Shown: positions 1-6,382 of the stretch, piece after piece
How positions within the stretch are numbered: position 1 is the stretch's first letter
How the letters are laid out: every line of letters starts with the position of its first letter
Source: JBAXLO01 sp037134755
GTDB taxonomy: Bacteria; Bacteroidota; Bacteroidia; Bacteroidales; JACABE01
Assembly: GCA_037134755.1 (NCBI GenBank)
Contig: JBAXLO010000136.1
Location: 1-12,723 of the forward strand
Length of the DNA: 12,723 bases
Direction: 5' to 3'
Notes under the pieces: generated by a model
What the model was told of the DNA's origin: nothing
The model's input: the letters and a program-made list of their open reading frames with translations, nothing else
Database searches by the model: none
Translations under genes and position numbers: made by a program

Positions 1-189
1 TTTCTTCATTGTCAGAATAGATTTCTTCATTGTCAGAATAGATTTCTTCATTGTCAGAATAGATTTCTTCATTGTCGAAATAGATTTCTTCACTGTCGAA
101 ATAGATTTCTTTATTGTCGTAATAGATTTCCTGACTGTCGAAATGGATGTCTTTACTGTCGAAATAGATTATTTCCTTGTCAGAATAAT
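1..189. repeat. 21-bp tandem repeat array, nine copies, open at the left edge
   Basis: Nine head-to-tail units of exactly 21 bp start at 1, 22, 43, 64, 85, 106, 127, 148 and 169. Units 1-3 are identical, and units 4-9 diverge progressively towards the right, as expected if this is the decayed end of a longer array that continues outside the window. The most conserved part of the unit is TGTC followed by two variable purine-rich bases and AAT. Because 21 is a multiple of three, one minus-strand frame (an acidic YSDNEEI-type heptapeptide) and two plus-strand frames are open through the array. The minus frame is closed upstream by a TAA near 205 and has no ATG in the window. Substitutions are not concentrated at any codon position, so I treat it as a non-coding minisatellite, though coding cannot be excluded. 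Confidence 0.9.
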
Positions 190-228
190 TTTTTTGAAGC
201 TTTTAATGAAAATCTTCCTATTTTTTTC

Positions 229-266
229 TTATCTTAATATAATATGTAATAATCATATTAAGATAA
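229..266. repeat. AT-rich 12-bp perfect inverted repeat
   Basis: TTATCTTAATAT (229-240) is matched exactly by its reverse complement at 255-266, with a 14-nt spacer. There is no T-tract after the second arm on either strand, so it does not look like an intrinsic terminator. It sits between the tandem array and the rny terminator, with no gene in between. It could be a protein-binding site or simply AT-rich intergenic structure. Confidence 0.6.
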
Positions 267-293
267 AAACAAATACTATCAATAATAAAATTG

Positions 294-410
294 AATTAAT
301 AATTAAAAATTAACAATTAATAATTCAAATCAAAAAAATTATAAGTGTTTATATAAAAATTAAAACTCCCTAACTACAATTGTTAATTATTAATTTTTAA
401 TTGTTAATTT
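294..410. repeat. Long imperfect inverted repeat of TTAAT-rich sequence
   Basis: The arm at about 294-325 and the reverse complement of about 379-410 agree at all but three of roughly 32 positions, with about 53 bp between them. Both arms are built from AATTAAT and AATTAAC type words. Low-complexity words of this kind are common between genes in AT-rich Bacteroidota genomes, so function is doubtful. Apart from this, the 7-bp repeat at 424-444 and the hairpins noted separately, I see nothing in 190-448. Confidence 0.5.
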
Positions 411-423
411 TCTGCTTTTCAAT

Positions 424-444
424 CGTAATTCGTAATTCGTAATT
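424..444. repeat. Three tandem copies of CGTAATT
   Basis: CGTAATT occurs at 424-430, 431-437 and 438-444, just downstream (in the rny direction) of the rny terminator. Short AATTCGTAATTCG runs are a frequent intergenic simple repeat in this phylum. No function is inferred. Confidence 0.75.
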
Positions 445-448
445 GAAC

Positions 449-480
449 AAAAAAAAGCCCTTGCCAAAAATGACAAGGGC
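449..480 (-). terminator. Rho-independent terminator of rny
   Basis: On the minus strand a 7-bp stem, GCCCTTG (474-480 arm) with CAAGGGC (457-463 arm), closes a 10-nt loop and is followed at once by eight T residues (449-456). It lies 27 bp past the rny stop codon. This is the clearest intrinsic terminator in the window. Confidence 0.9.
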
Positions 481-506
481 CAAACAAAATTAATATAAAA
501 AAAAAC

Positions 507-2048
507 CTATTTTGCGTAACTTACGGCTCTAGTTTCCCTTATTACGGTTATTTTAACCTGTCCGGGATACGTCATTTCCGTTTGTATTTTGTGCGATAAA
601 TCATACGACAGTTGATTAGCTTCTGCATCCGATATTTTTTCGGCTGAAACCATTACCCTAAGTTCTCTACCGGCCTGAATAGCATAAGTTTTAAGTACAC
701 CGGGATAGGCGAGGGCCAACTCTTCCAAGTTCTTCAATCTACGAATATATGCCTCTACAACCTCACGTCTTGCGCCAGGTCTTGCACCACTTATCGCGTC
801 GCACACCTGAACGATAGGGGATATCAGATTATCCATTTCCACCTCATCATGATGTGAACCGATTGCATTACAAACCTCCGGCCTTTCTTTAAACTTTTCA
901 GCCAATTTCATACCTAAGATTGCATGTGGCAAATCAGGTTCGTTATCAGGCACTTTACCAATATCGTGTAATAGACCTGCTCTTTTGGCCAACTTAGTAT
1001 TCAAACCAAGTTCCGCAGCCATAGTAGCGCATAAATTAGCTGTTTCGCGTGAATGCTGAAGCAAATTTTGCCCGTACGAAGATCTATATTTCATCCTACC
1101 AACCATACGAATAAGTTCGTGATGTAAGTTAAGGATTCCCAAATCAATAGTTGTTCTTTTACCAATTTCAACTATCTCCAACTCTATCTGTTTCTTGGTC
1201 TTGGCAACCACTTCCTCGATTCTTGCAGGATGAATACGACCATCCTGAACCAAACGGTGCAGCGACATACGCGCAACTTCCCTTCTTACAGGGTCGAAAC
1301 CGGATAAAATGATAGCATCAGGCGAATCATCAACAATAATTTCAACTCCCGTAAGAGCTTCCAGTGCTCTAATATTTCTTCCTTCGCGTCCAATAATTCT
1401 TCCTTTAATTTCTTCATTCTCTAGATTAAATACCGAAACAGTATTTTCTACAGCATTCTCAACAGCAGTCCTTTGAATACTTTCGATTACAATCTTTTTA
1501 GCTTCGTTGTTAGCCGTTACTTTGGCTTCTTCCACAACCTCGCGAATCATATTCATAGCCGAATTTTTGGCTTCTTCTTTCAAAGCATCCATCAGTTCTT
1601 GCTTAGCATCTGCAGCAGATAACTTAGCAATTTGCTCAAGTTTTTCTACTTGTACTTTATGAGCTTTATCAAGTTCCTGTTGTTTTTTAGTGATAATCTC
1701 CAATTGACCATTAAGATTTTCTCTAATAGCAGTAACTTCATTTTGCTTACGTTGAGTTTCTTCAAGTTTTTGATTAAGAGCAGTCTCTTTCTGTTTTATT
1801 CTGTTTTCATTCTTCAGAATATTGTTGTTCTTCTCTTGAATTATTTTCTCATTTTCATCTTTCATTTGCAGGAACTTTTCTTTTGCCTGCAACATTTTCT
1901 CTTTGTGTATGACTTCAGCTTTTTCTTCAGCTTCTTTAATAATAGTAATGCTTTTTTTATCAGCATATTTTCTTAAAACAGTTGCAGTGAGAACGCCTCC
2001 TAAGAGGAGTCCGAACATTGCAATAATTACGTAAATTAAAATACTCAT
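507..2048 (-). CDS. rny: Ribonuclease Y, membrane-anchored endoribonuclease
   Basis: RNase Y is a membrane-bound endoribonuclease that starts decay of many mRNAs. The 513-aa protein has the full family layout and normal length: an N-terminal membrane helix (about residues 3-25), a long charged coiled coil (about 30-200), a KH domain with GRIIGREGRNIR at 217-228, and an HD domain. The HD metal ligands are visible as QHS (H332), LLHDIGK (H361, D362), GSHHDE (H399, H400) and VCDAIS (D417). The C-terminus MTYPGQVKITVIRE is typical of the family. It is the last gene of the leftward block after zapA and the 6S-like RNA, and ends at a strong terminator. A TATATTTA on the minus strand (2080-2073) is a weak candidate for its own -7 element. 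The gene is clearly richer in G+C than most of the window: the 60-base line at 721 has 27 G or C, against 13 in a kinase line at 7501. Confidence 0.97.
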   Translation of the reverse strand: MSILIYVIIAMFGLLLGGVLTATVLRKYADKKSITIIKEAEEKAEVIHKEKMLQAKEKFLQMKDENEKIIQEKNNNILKNENRIKQKETALNQKLEETQRKQNEVTAIRENLNGQLEIITKKQQELDKAHKVQVEKLEQIAKLSAADAKQELMDALKEEAKNSAMNMIREVVEEAKVTANNEAKKIVIESIQRTAVENAVENTVSVFNLENEEIKGRIIGREGRNIRALEALTGVEIIVDDSPDAIILSGFDPVRREVARMSLHRLVQDGRIHPARIEEVVAKTKKQIELEIVEIGKRTTIDLGILNLHHELIRMVGRMKYRSSYGQNLLQHSRETANLCATMAAELGLNTKLAKRAGLLHDIGKVPDNEPDLPHAILGMKLAEKFKERPEVCNAIGSHHDEVEMDNLISPIVQVCDAISGARPGARREVVEAYIRRLKNLEELALAYPGVLKTYAIQAGRELRVMVSAEKISDAEANQLSYDLSHKIQTEMTYPGQVKITVIRETRAVSYAK

Positions 2049-2101
2049 CTTGTTTTGAGTTTATTTGTTAGTAAATATAATGAGAAATACTAAAAATAAG
2101 A

Positions 2102-2296
2102 AACCCGCAATCAATTCGGTTGAGTTAAAGTAAACTCCAAAATGAAATTTTAGAGGTGCCGATAATTTCGAACGTCCACTGCCACATTAAATGTGATTCC
2201 ACCGAAATGGATGAGGCCTGTTCTAGACTATCAAAGCTTTAAACTCTAAGTTATGTAATGTTGAGTTTACAAACTGTAAATGAATAATTGCGGGTA
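2102..2296 (-). ncRNA. ssrS: 6S-like regulatory RNA between zapA and rny
   Basis: 6S RNA mimics an open promoter and sequesters housekeeping RNA polymerase. Read on the minus strand, the first bases (2295-2287, ACCCGCAAT) pair perfectly with the last (2111-2103, ATTGCGGGT). The closing stem continues with AUUC (2285-2282) against GAAU (2117-2114). A second stem, GUAAACUC (2270-2263) with GAGUUUAC (2137-2130), follows. Further in, AUUUCG (2208-2203) pairs with CGAAAU (2170-2165), and CACAU-UUA-AUGUG (2195-2183) forms an apical hairpin. The result is a rod of about 195 nt with a large internal bulge, the 6S architecture. The 3' strand of the closing stem runs into UUUCUUAUUUUU, consistent with termination on this strand. 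Placement just after zapA matches the E. coli zapA-ssrS order. The identification rests on fold and position, not on a covariance search; exact ends are approximate. Confidence 0.8.
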
Positions 2297-2300
2297 TATC

Positions 2301-2330
2301 GTTTATTAAGTGTATAAAATAATATACAAA
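2301..2330 (-). promoter_or_regulatory. Possible promoter of the 6S-like RNA
   Basis: On the minus strand TTTG (2330-2327) is followed after 18 nt by TAATAAAC (2308-2301), a poor match to the Bacteroidota -7 consensus TAnnTTTG, about five bases before the inferred RNA 5' end. The spacer includes a TGTATA/TATACA inverted repeat (2311-2316/2323-2328). Position is right but the -7 match is weak, so the RNA could instead be processed from a zapA transcript. Confidence 0.35.
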
Positions 2331-2342
2331 GAGCGAGGTTTT

Positions 2343-2633
2343 TTAAACAACAGTATTCTCTGATAAAATGGTATCAATTTCATTTAATTTTTCAACCAGC
2401 TTACCACTTTGGTTCTGTAGCTGATCTTCATATTTCAGCGAACTGGAAGTATATTGCAAAGCCACTAAAGCCAAAGAGTCCTGAATATCTTTAATTGCAA
2501 AACTCTGAGAATATTCTTTAAGCTTTTCTGCTAATACCTTTACAGCTTTACGGAACGTTTCTTCCTCAGTCCTTTCGATCGTAATCTTATAAGGTCTGCC
2601 GGCAATTTCTACAGTAATTAAAATTTCTTCCAT
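2343..2633 (-). CDS. zapA: Cell division protein ZapA
   Basis: ZapA binds FtsZ and cross-links its protofilaments at the division ring. The 96-aa protein has the family's compact N-terminal globular part, EILITVEIAGRPYKITIE (residues 3-20), then EEETFRKAVKVLAEKLKEY and the signature stretch DIQDSLALVALQ (about 49-60), and a C-terminal coiled-coil helix (about 65-92). Its length is normal for the family. It follows the small coiled-coil gene on the same strand with a 21-bp gap, so the two are probably cotranscribed from the promoter at 2975-3005. The 6S-like RNA begins about 45 bp after its stop codon. Its base composition resembles rny rather than the AT-rich upstream genes. Confidence 0.92.
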   Translation of the reverse strand: MEEILITVEIAGRPYKITIERTEEETFRKAVKVLAEKLKEYSQSFAIKDIQDSLALVALQYTSSSLKYEDQLQNQSGKLVEKLNEIDTILSENTVV

Positions 2634-2654
2634 AAAGCTTATTTACATCAAATA

Positions 2655-2942
2655 TTATATGTTTAAAAGACCTATACACTTATCAATCTCCCGCAGCGCT
2701 TCGTTGACCTTAATCTTAACATCAAACGAATCCTTGCTACTTGTTAACGTCTTCGTTACTTTCAGTATTTTTATTTTCTCTTCTAATGTCTCTATTGTTT
2801 TCTTTTGATTCTCTATTAAATTAATTTGTTCATTAATGTTGTTATTTAAAACAGCAATGTCACTTTTAAGTTTAACATTGTCATTGATTAGTTTTCTTAG
2901 CTTAAACTCTATCCCTGAAACTAAAATACTTAAATCATCCAT
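2655..2942 (-). CDS. Small coiled-coil protein of the zapA operon
   Basis: The 95-aa soluble protein has no signal peptide or membrane segment. Residues about 8-68 form one long charged coiled coil (KLRKLINDNVKLKSDIAVLN..., QKKTIETLEEKIKIL). A short polar linker (about 66-75) and a conserved-looking helical tail, KVNEALREIDKCIGLLNI (78-95), follow. I recognise this tail as typical of a small uncharacterised protein that precedes zapA in many Bacteroidota. Size, coiled coil and linkage make a ZapB-like partner of ZapA, or another divisome linker, a reasonable guess, but no sequence identity to ZapB is claimed. It is the first gene after a good promoter, with a leader of about 25 nt. Confidence 0.85.
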   Translation of the reverse strand: MDDLSILVSGIEFKLRKLINDNVKLKSDIAVLNNNINEQINLIENQKKTIETLEEKIKILKVTKTLTSSKDSFDVKIKVNEALREIDKCIGLLNI

Positions 2943-2974
2943 TTTTTAAACTTAAATTGCTATAAAATTTTTGA

Positions 2975-3005
2975 CAAAGATAGTAAAAATTTTAAGTTAA
3001 TTCAA
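2975..3005 (-). promoter_or_regulatory. Promoter of the coiled-coil gene and zapA
   Basis: On the minus strand TTG (3005-3003) is followed after 20 nt by TATCTTTG (2982-2975). This is a full match to the Bacteroidota housekeeping sigma consensus (-33 TTG, 19-21 nt, -7 TAnnTTTG). Transcription would start near 2968, about 25 nt before the ATG at 2942. It is the best complete promoter in the window. Confidence 0.75.
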
Positions 3006-3054
3006 CATTTCTGTAAATAAAACATAAGTTTTTTATTTATTAGATATATTATGA

Positions 3055-3501
3055 CTATTTTTTCTTTTCTTTTATTTCAATATTGTCCTCTGGTAATGTA
3101 AATTTTATAGGTAAATTAAATTGGACATTAACGTTTTCTCCATTTTGTTTACCAGGTTTCCATTTTGGCATAAGTTTTAAAACTCTTATTACTTCTTCGT
3201 CACATCCACTTCCTATTCCACGAAGTATTTTAATACTAGATACATTACCATTTTTAGTAACTACAAAAGTTACATAAACAGTTCCTTGAGTTCCGTCTTC
3301 TCTGGCAAGAATAGGATATTTTAAATTATTACTTAGGAAACTGCTTAAAGAATCATTACCACCGGCAAACTGAGGCATCACTTCAACTACAGTAAAAGGT
3401 TGGTCGTTGTTGTCATTAACAACTTGTGAGAAAGTGTAGTTATAAGTAAATAATGTTATGCATAGCATAGCTAAAATAATTGATAATTTATTTTTATTCA
3501 T
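3055..3501 (-). CDS. Secreted TonB C-terminal domain protein
   Basis: The 148-aa protein begins with a signal peptide (residues 1-26: NKNK, a hydrophobic stretch SIILAMLCITLF, cleavage likely after FSQ). It continues with a TonB C-terminal domain at about 48-136: the AGGNDSLSSFLSNNLKYP start, then QGTVYVTFVVTKNGNVSSIKI, and MPKWKPGKQNG...VQFNLPIKF. In Bacteroidota this domain is normally carried by TonB proteins that have an inner-membrane anchor and a proline-rich linker. Both are absent, and the hydrophobic segment looks cleavable, with no convincing lipobox around C13. It therefore cannot transduce energy in the usual way and is more likely a periplasmic protein using the fold for binding. 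It ends in a lysine-rich tail (EIKEKKK). It is divergent from the DUF2851 gene. Confidence 0.85.
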   Translation of the reverse strand: MNKNKLSIILAMLCITLFTYNYTFSQVVNDNNDQPFTVVEVMPQFAGGNDSLSSFLSNNLKYPILAREDGTQGTVYVTFVVTKNGNVSSIKILRGIGSGCDEEVIRVLKLMPKWKPGKQNGENVNVQFNLPIKFTLPEDNIEIKEKKK

Positions 3502-3521
3502 ATTATGTGATTTTAATGCGG

Positions 3522-3538
3522 TAAAAGTAGTACTTTTA
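3522..3538. promoter_or_regulatory. 17-bp palindrome in the divergent gap, possible back-to-back -7 elements
   Basis: TAAAAGTA (3522-3529), one base (G3530), then TACTTTTA (3531-3538) form a perfect 8-bp inverted repeat in the 53-bp gap between two divergent genes. Each arm reads TACTTTTA outward, one base short of the -7 consensus TAnnTTTG, and lies 16-20 bp before the ATG it faces. No -33 TTG is found at the right distance on either side. It may be two overlapping divergent promoters, an operator, or both. Confidence 0.5.
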
Positions 3539-3554
3539 GAGAAATTTTAAGCAT

Positions 3555-4823
3555 ATGAATGAAGAATTTTTAAAATATTTGTGGAAATATAAGTTGTTAA
3601 CCCCTGATTTGTATACAGAGAATAATGATAAGATAGAAATTATCTCATCTGGTCAGCATAATACCAACTCTGGTCCTGATTTTTTCAATGCAAAAGTTAA
3701 AATAGGGGATACTCTTTGGGCTGGAAATGTAGAGATTCATACAAAATCTTCAGATTGGAATCTTCATAAGCATACTGATGATGATGCATACGATAGTATT
3801 ATATTACATGTAGTATTTAAAAATGATTTAGATATTTATCGCAAAAATAAAGAGTTAGTTCCTGTGTTATTAGTTGAAGGAAAGTATGATAATAATCTTT
3901 ATTTACAATATCAAGATTTTATTGAAAGCCATAATTGGATTCCTTGCGAGAAACTAATTGTAAATGTTGATAAATTTATATTTTATTCTTGGTTAGAAAG
4001 GTTATCCATTGAGCGTCTTGAACGAAAAACTTCAGAGATAAATGATATACATTCAGCCACTAACATGAATTGGTCAGAGACGTTCTATCGTGTAATAGCA
4101 AAAAACTTTGGCTTTAAATTAAATGCACTACCTTTTGAATTATTAGCACAATCATTACCATTAGCATATTTAGCACGCCATAAGAATTCATTATTTCAAT
4201 TGGAAGCAATGCTTTTTGGACAAGCAGGAATGCTAAATTCAGAATTAAAAGATGACTTTCCATTAGCATTAGTGAAAGAATATGAATTTTTGAAGAAAAA
4301 ATATCATTTACAACCAATAGAAGGTAGCTTGTGGAAGTTTCTTCGCCTACGTCCTGCCAACTTTCCAACAATAAGAATATCTCAATTTGCTCATTTTATA
4401 TATCAATCATCAAGTATTTTCTCAAAGATATTAGAATCGGAAGATATTAAAGAAATAACCAATATGTTTGATGTTACCGCTTCAGATTATTTCGATACAC
4501 ATTTTATATTTGATGAACCTGCTTTAAAAGAAAAGTCAAAAATAATAGGAGAATATTCGTCATCTTTATTAATATTGAATACTATTATTCCACTAATCTT
4601 TTTATATGGTATTAAAAATAATAATACAAAATACAAACAAAGAGCATTGAAATTTCTGGAACAGCTAAAACCAGAAAATAATTCAATTATAAAACGTTGG
4701 ATTTTATTAAAAATAAAACCAGAAAATGCTTCACAATCACAAGCATTATTAGAATTGAAAAATGTGTATTGTGATAATAAAAAATGCTTGGAATGTAGAG
4801 TTGGTAGCTATATTTTGAAATAA
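3555..4823 (+). CDS. DUF2851 family protein with nuclease-like motifs
   Basis: The 422-aa cytoplasmic protein shows the DUF2851 pattern, full length from MNEEFLKYLWKYKLL to a cysteine-rich end. The N-terminal domain (about 28-130) contains GQHNTNSGPDFFNAKVKIG and GNVEIHTKSSDW. P41-D42, E60-I-H62 and K64 resemble a PD-(D/E)xK nuclease core with His where Lys is usual. The rest is mostly helical. The protein has exactly four cysteines: C131, just after the N-terminal domain, and C406, C411 and C414 in the terminal YCDNKKCLEC segment. That spacing suggests a metal or Fe-S site. The function of the family is not established to my knowledge; the nuclease reading is inference. The gene stands alone on its strand, divergent from the TonB-domain gene and convergent with mpl. 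No terminator was recognised in the 164-bp AT-rich gap to mpl. Confidence 0.9.
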   Translation: MNEEFLKYLWKYKLLTPDLYTENNDKIEIISSGQHNTNSGPDFFNAKVKIGDTLWAGNVEIHTKSSDWNLHKHTDDDAYDSIILHVVFKNDLDIYRKNKELVPVLLVEGKYDNNLYLQYQDFIESHNWIPCEKLIVNVDKFIFYSWLERLSIERLERKTSEINDIHSATNMNWSETFYRVIAKNFGFKLNALPFELLAQSLPLAYLARHKNSLFQLEAMLFGQAGMLNSELKDDFPLALVKEYEFLKKKYHLQPIEGSLWKFLRLRPANFPTIRISQFAHFIYQSSSIFSKILESEDIKEITNMFDVTASDYFDTHFIFDEPALKEKSKIIGEYSSSLLILNTIIPLIFLYGIKNNNTKYKQRALKFLEQLKPENNSIIKRWILLKIKPENASQSQALLELKNVYCDNKKCLECRVGSYILK

Positions 4824-4987
4824 ATTAAATGCTTAAATTAAAACTAATTACTTTGTTTATCTGATTTATATATTGGATATAATAATAATTTATAAGTAAA
4901 TTTATAGATTAAATAAGAAAAAATACTATTGAGCTATTAATTTAGATAATTATAATAATATAAAGTAATACAACATCCTATCTAATA

Positions 4988-6349
4988 TTAAATTGATAGT
5001 AAATCTATAGCTAATTTGTTGAAATCAATACCATCAAAGTTACCCGAACTCATCATTAAAAGATTCTTATTTTTCCAATTTATATTATATAAATATTTTA
5101 AAAGTTCTTCAGAATTTGTATAAACAATCAAATCTTCTCTCCCAAAAGCTTCTTTGACTTGTTCAATACTGATTGGATCAAGTTTCTTATGCTCAATTGT
5201 ATGAGGATTATAATAAACTATTGCCACATCAGCTAAATTCATACAATTATTATATTCTAATAGAAATTCTTTAGTCAAACTACTAAAAGTATGCAGCTCC
5301 ATACAAGCTACAAGATTACGGTTAACATATTGTTGCTTAACAGCTGAAGTTGTAGCTTTAAGTTTAGAAGGAGAGTGTGCAAAATCTTTATATATTGCTG
5401 TAAATTCGTTTTTATTTACCAGTTCTAACCGTTTTGATGCACCTTTGAAGGATTTAATAGCGGCATAAAAATCTTTATCTTTAATTCCTATTTGGTTACA
5501 TACAATCCTAGCACCGTTTAAATTCATTAAATTATGATTGCCAAATACCAATAAAGGTATTTTCTCATTGTTATATTTAATAAAAGTAATGTCATTTTCA
5601 ATAACATGCTCAGGAATAGAATAGGGCAATTTAATGATATCCTTTCTTGAGCTCTCTGAAACAATTTTAACATTAATATCATCAATACTATAAATTAATT
5701 TACCGTTAGGAGTAATTTCGTCAGTAAAAATTTTAAATTGTTCTATATAATTCTCAAATGTTGGAAAAACATTTATGTGATCCCAGGCAATTCCGCTAAG
5801 TAAAGCTATGTTTGGTTTATATAAATGAAACTTTGGTCGACGATCAATAGGAGATGTAAGATATTCATCACCTTCAAGTATCATATATTTAGAATCTTCA
5901 GTTAGTTTTACCATAACTTCAAATCCTTCTAACTGTGCACCTACCATATAATCACAATCAATATGACAATAATTAAAAATATGAATAATCATTGCAGTAA
6001 TTGTAGTCTTCCCATGACTACCGCCTATCACAATTCTAGTTTTTTCTTTTGATTGTTCATAAAGATATTCAGGATATGAAAATATTTTTATACTCATTTC
6101 CTGTGCTTTAATTAATTCAGGATTATCTTTTCTAGCGTGCATACCTAATATTACAGCATCAATAGAGTTATCAATATTTTCAGTATTCCAACCAATTTGT
6201 TTTGGCAAAAGATTATATTTTACTAATCTGCTTTTTGATGGTTCAAATATTTCATCATCAGAACCAGTAACATTAAAACCTTTTTTATGTAATGCTATAG
6301 CAAGATTGTGCATTGCACTTCCACCGATTGCAATAAAATGTACTTTCAT
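4988..6349 (-). CDS. mpl: UDP-N-acetylmuramate:L-Ala-gamma-D-Glu-meso-DAP ligase (Mpl)
   Basis: Mpl reattaches the recycled tripeptide L-Ala-gamma-D-Glu-meso-DAP to UDP-MurNAc using ATP, salvaging cell-wall peptide in the cytoplasm. The 453-aa protein has the Mur ligase three-domain plan. An N-terminal Rossmann domain opens with VHFIAIGGSAMHNLA (3-17) and the UDP-sugar site TGSD (28-31). The central ATPase domain has the P-loop GGSHGKTT (109-116), EGDEY (159-163) and AWDHINVFPTF (188-198). The C-terminal domain has GNHNLMNLNGA (270-280), SKRLEL (305-310) and DFAHSPSKLKAT (322-333). The HxxK-type DFAHSPSK and the CDYMVGAQLEGF segment favour Mpl over MurC. It is monocistronic as far as visible, divergent from the sensor kinase. 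Implied: meso-DAP peptidoglycan and recycling of turnover products. Confidence 0.93.
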   Translation of the reverse strand: MKVHFIAIGGSAMHNLAIALHKKGFNVTGSDDEIFEPSKSRLVKYNLLPKQIGWNTENIDNSIDAVILGMHARKDNPELIKAQEMSIKIFSYPEYLYEQSKEKTRIVIGGSHGKTTITAMIIHIFNYCHIDCDYMVGAQLEGFEVMVKLTEDSKYMILEGDEYLTSPIDRRPKFHLYKPNIALLSGIAWDHINVFPTFENYIEQFKIFTDEITPNGKLIYSIDDINVKIVSESSRKDIIKLPYSIPEHVIENDITFIKYNNEKIPLLVFGNHNLMNLNGARIVCNQIGIKDKDFYAAIKSFKGASKRLELVNKNEFTAIYKDFAHSPSKLKATTSAVKQQYVNRNLVACMELHTFSSLTKEFLLEYNNCMNLADVAIVYYNPHTIEHKKLDPISIEQVKEAFGREDLIVYTNSEELLKYLYNINWKNKNLLMMSSGNFDGIDFNKLAIDLLSI

Positions 6350-6382
6350 TATGATTATATTATAGTATTTAATTTAAAAATG

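Noticed and set aside
1..189. CRISPR array
   Set aside because: The 21-bp units are directly contiguous with no spacers, and divergence is spread through the unit. This is a tandem repeat.
1..204. Acidic heptapeptide-repeat protein on the minus strand (YSDNEEI units)
   Set aside because: The frame is closed by a TAA near 205, has no ATG in the window and shows no codon-position bias in its substitutions; two plus-strand frames are equally open, as expected for any 21-bp repeat lacking stops.
229..266. Bidirectional terminator
   Set aside because: The stem is entirely AT-rich and the flanking T and A runs have the wrong orientation: T before and A after the stem on the plus strand.
1632..1976. 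Plus-strand reading frame inside rny
   Set aside because: It is antisense to the rny coiled coil; its Phe/Leu/Ser-rich content is the complement of Lys/Glu-rich codons.
2102..2296. The structured RNA read on the plus strand
   Set aside because: Stems are symmetrical between strands, but only the minus strand has a U-rich run right after the closing stem, and both flanking genes are on the minus strand.
3083..3277. Plus-strand frame inside the TonB-domain gene
   Set aside because: Antisense shadow of a well-supported gene, with no recognisable protein features.
4114..4371. Minus-strand frame inside the DUF2851 gene
   Set aside because: Antisense shadow of a conserved gene; hydrophobic low-complexity content only.
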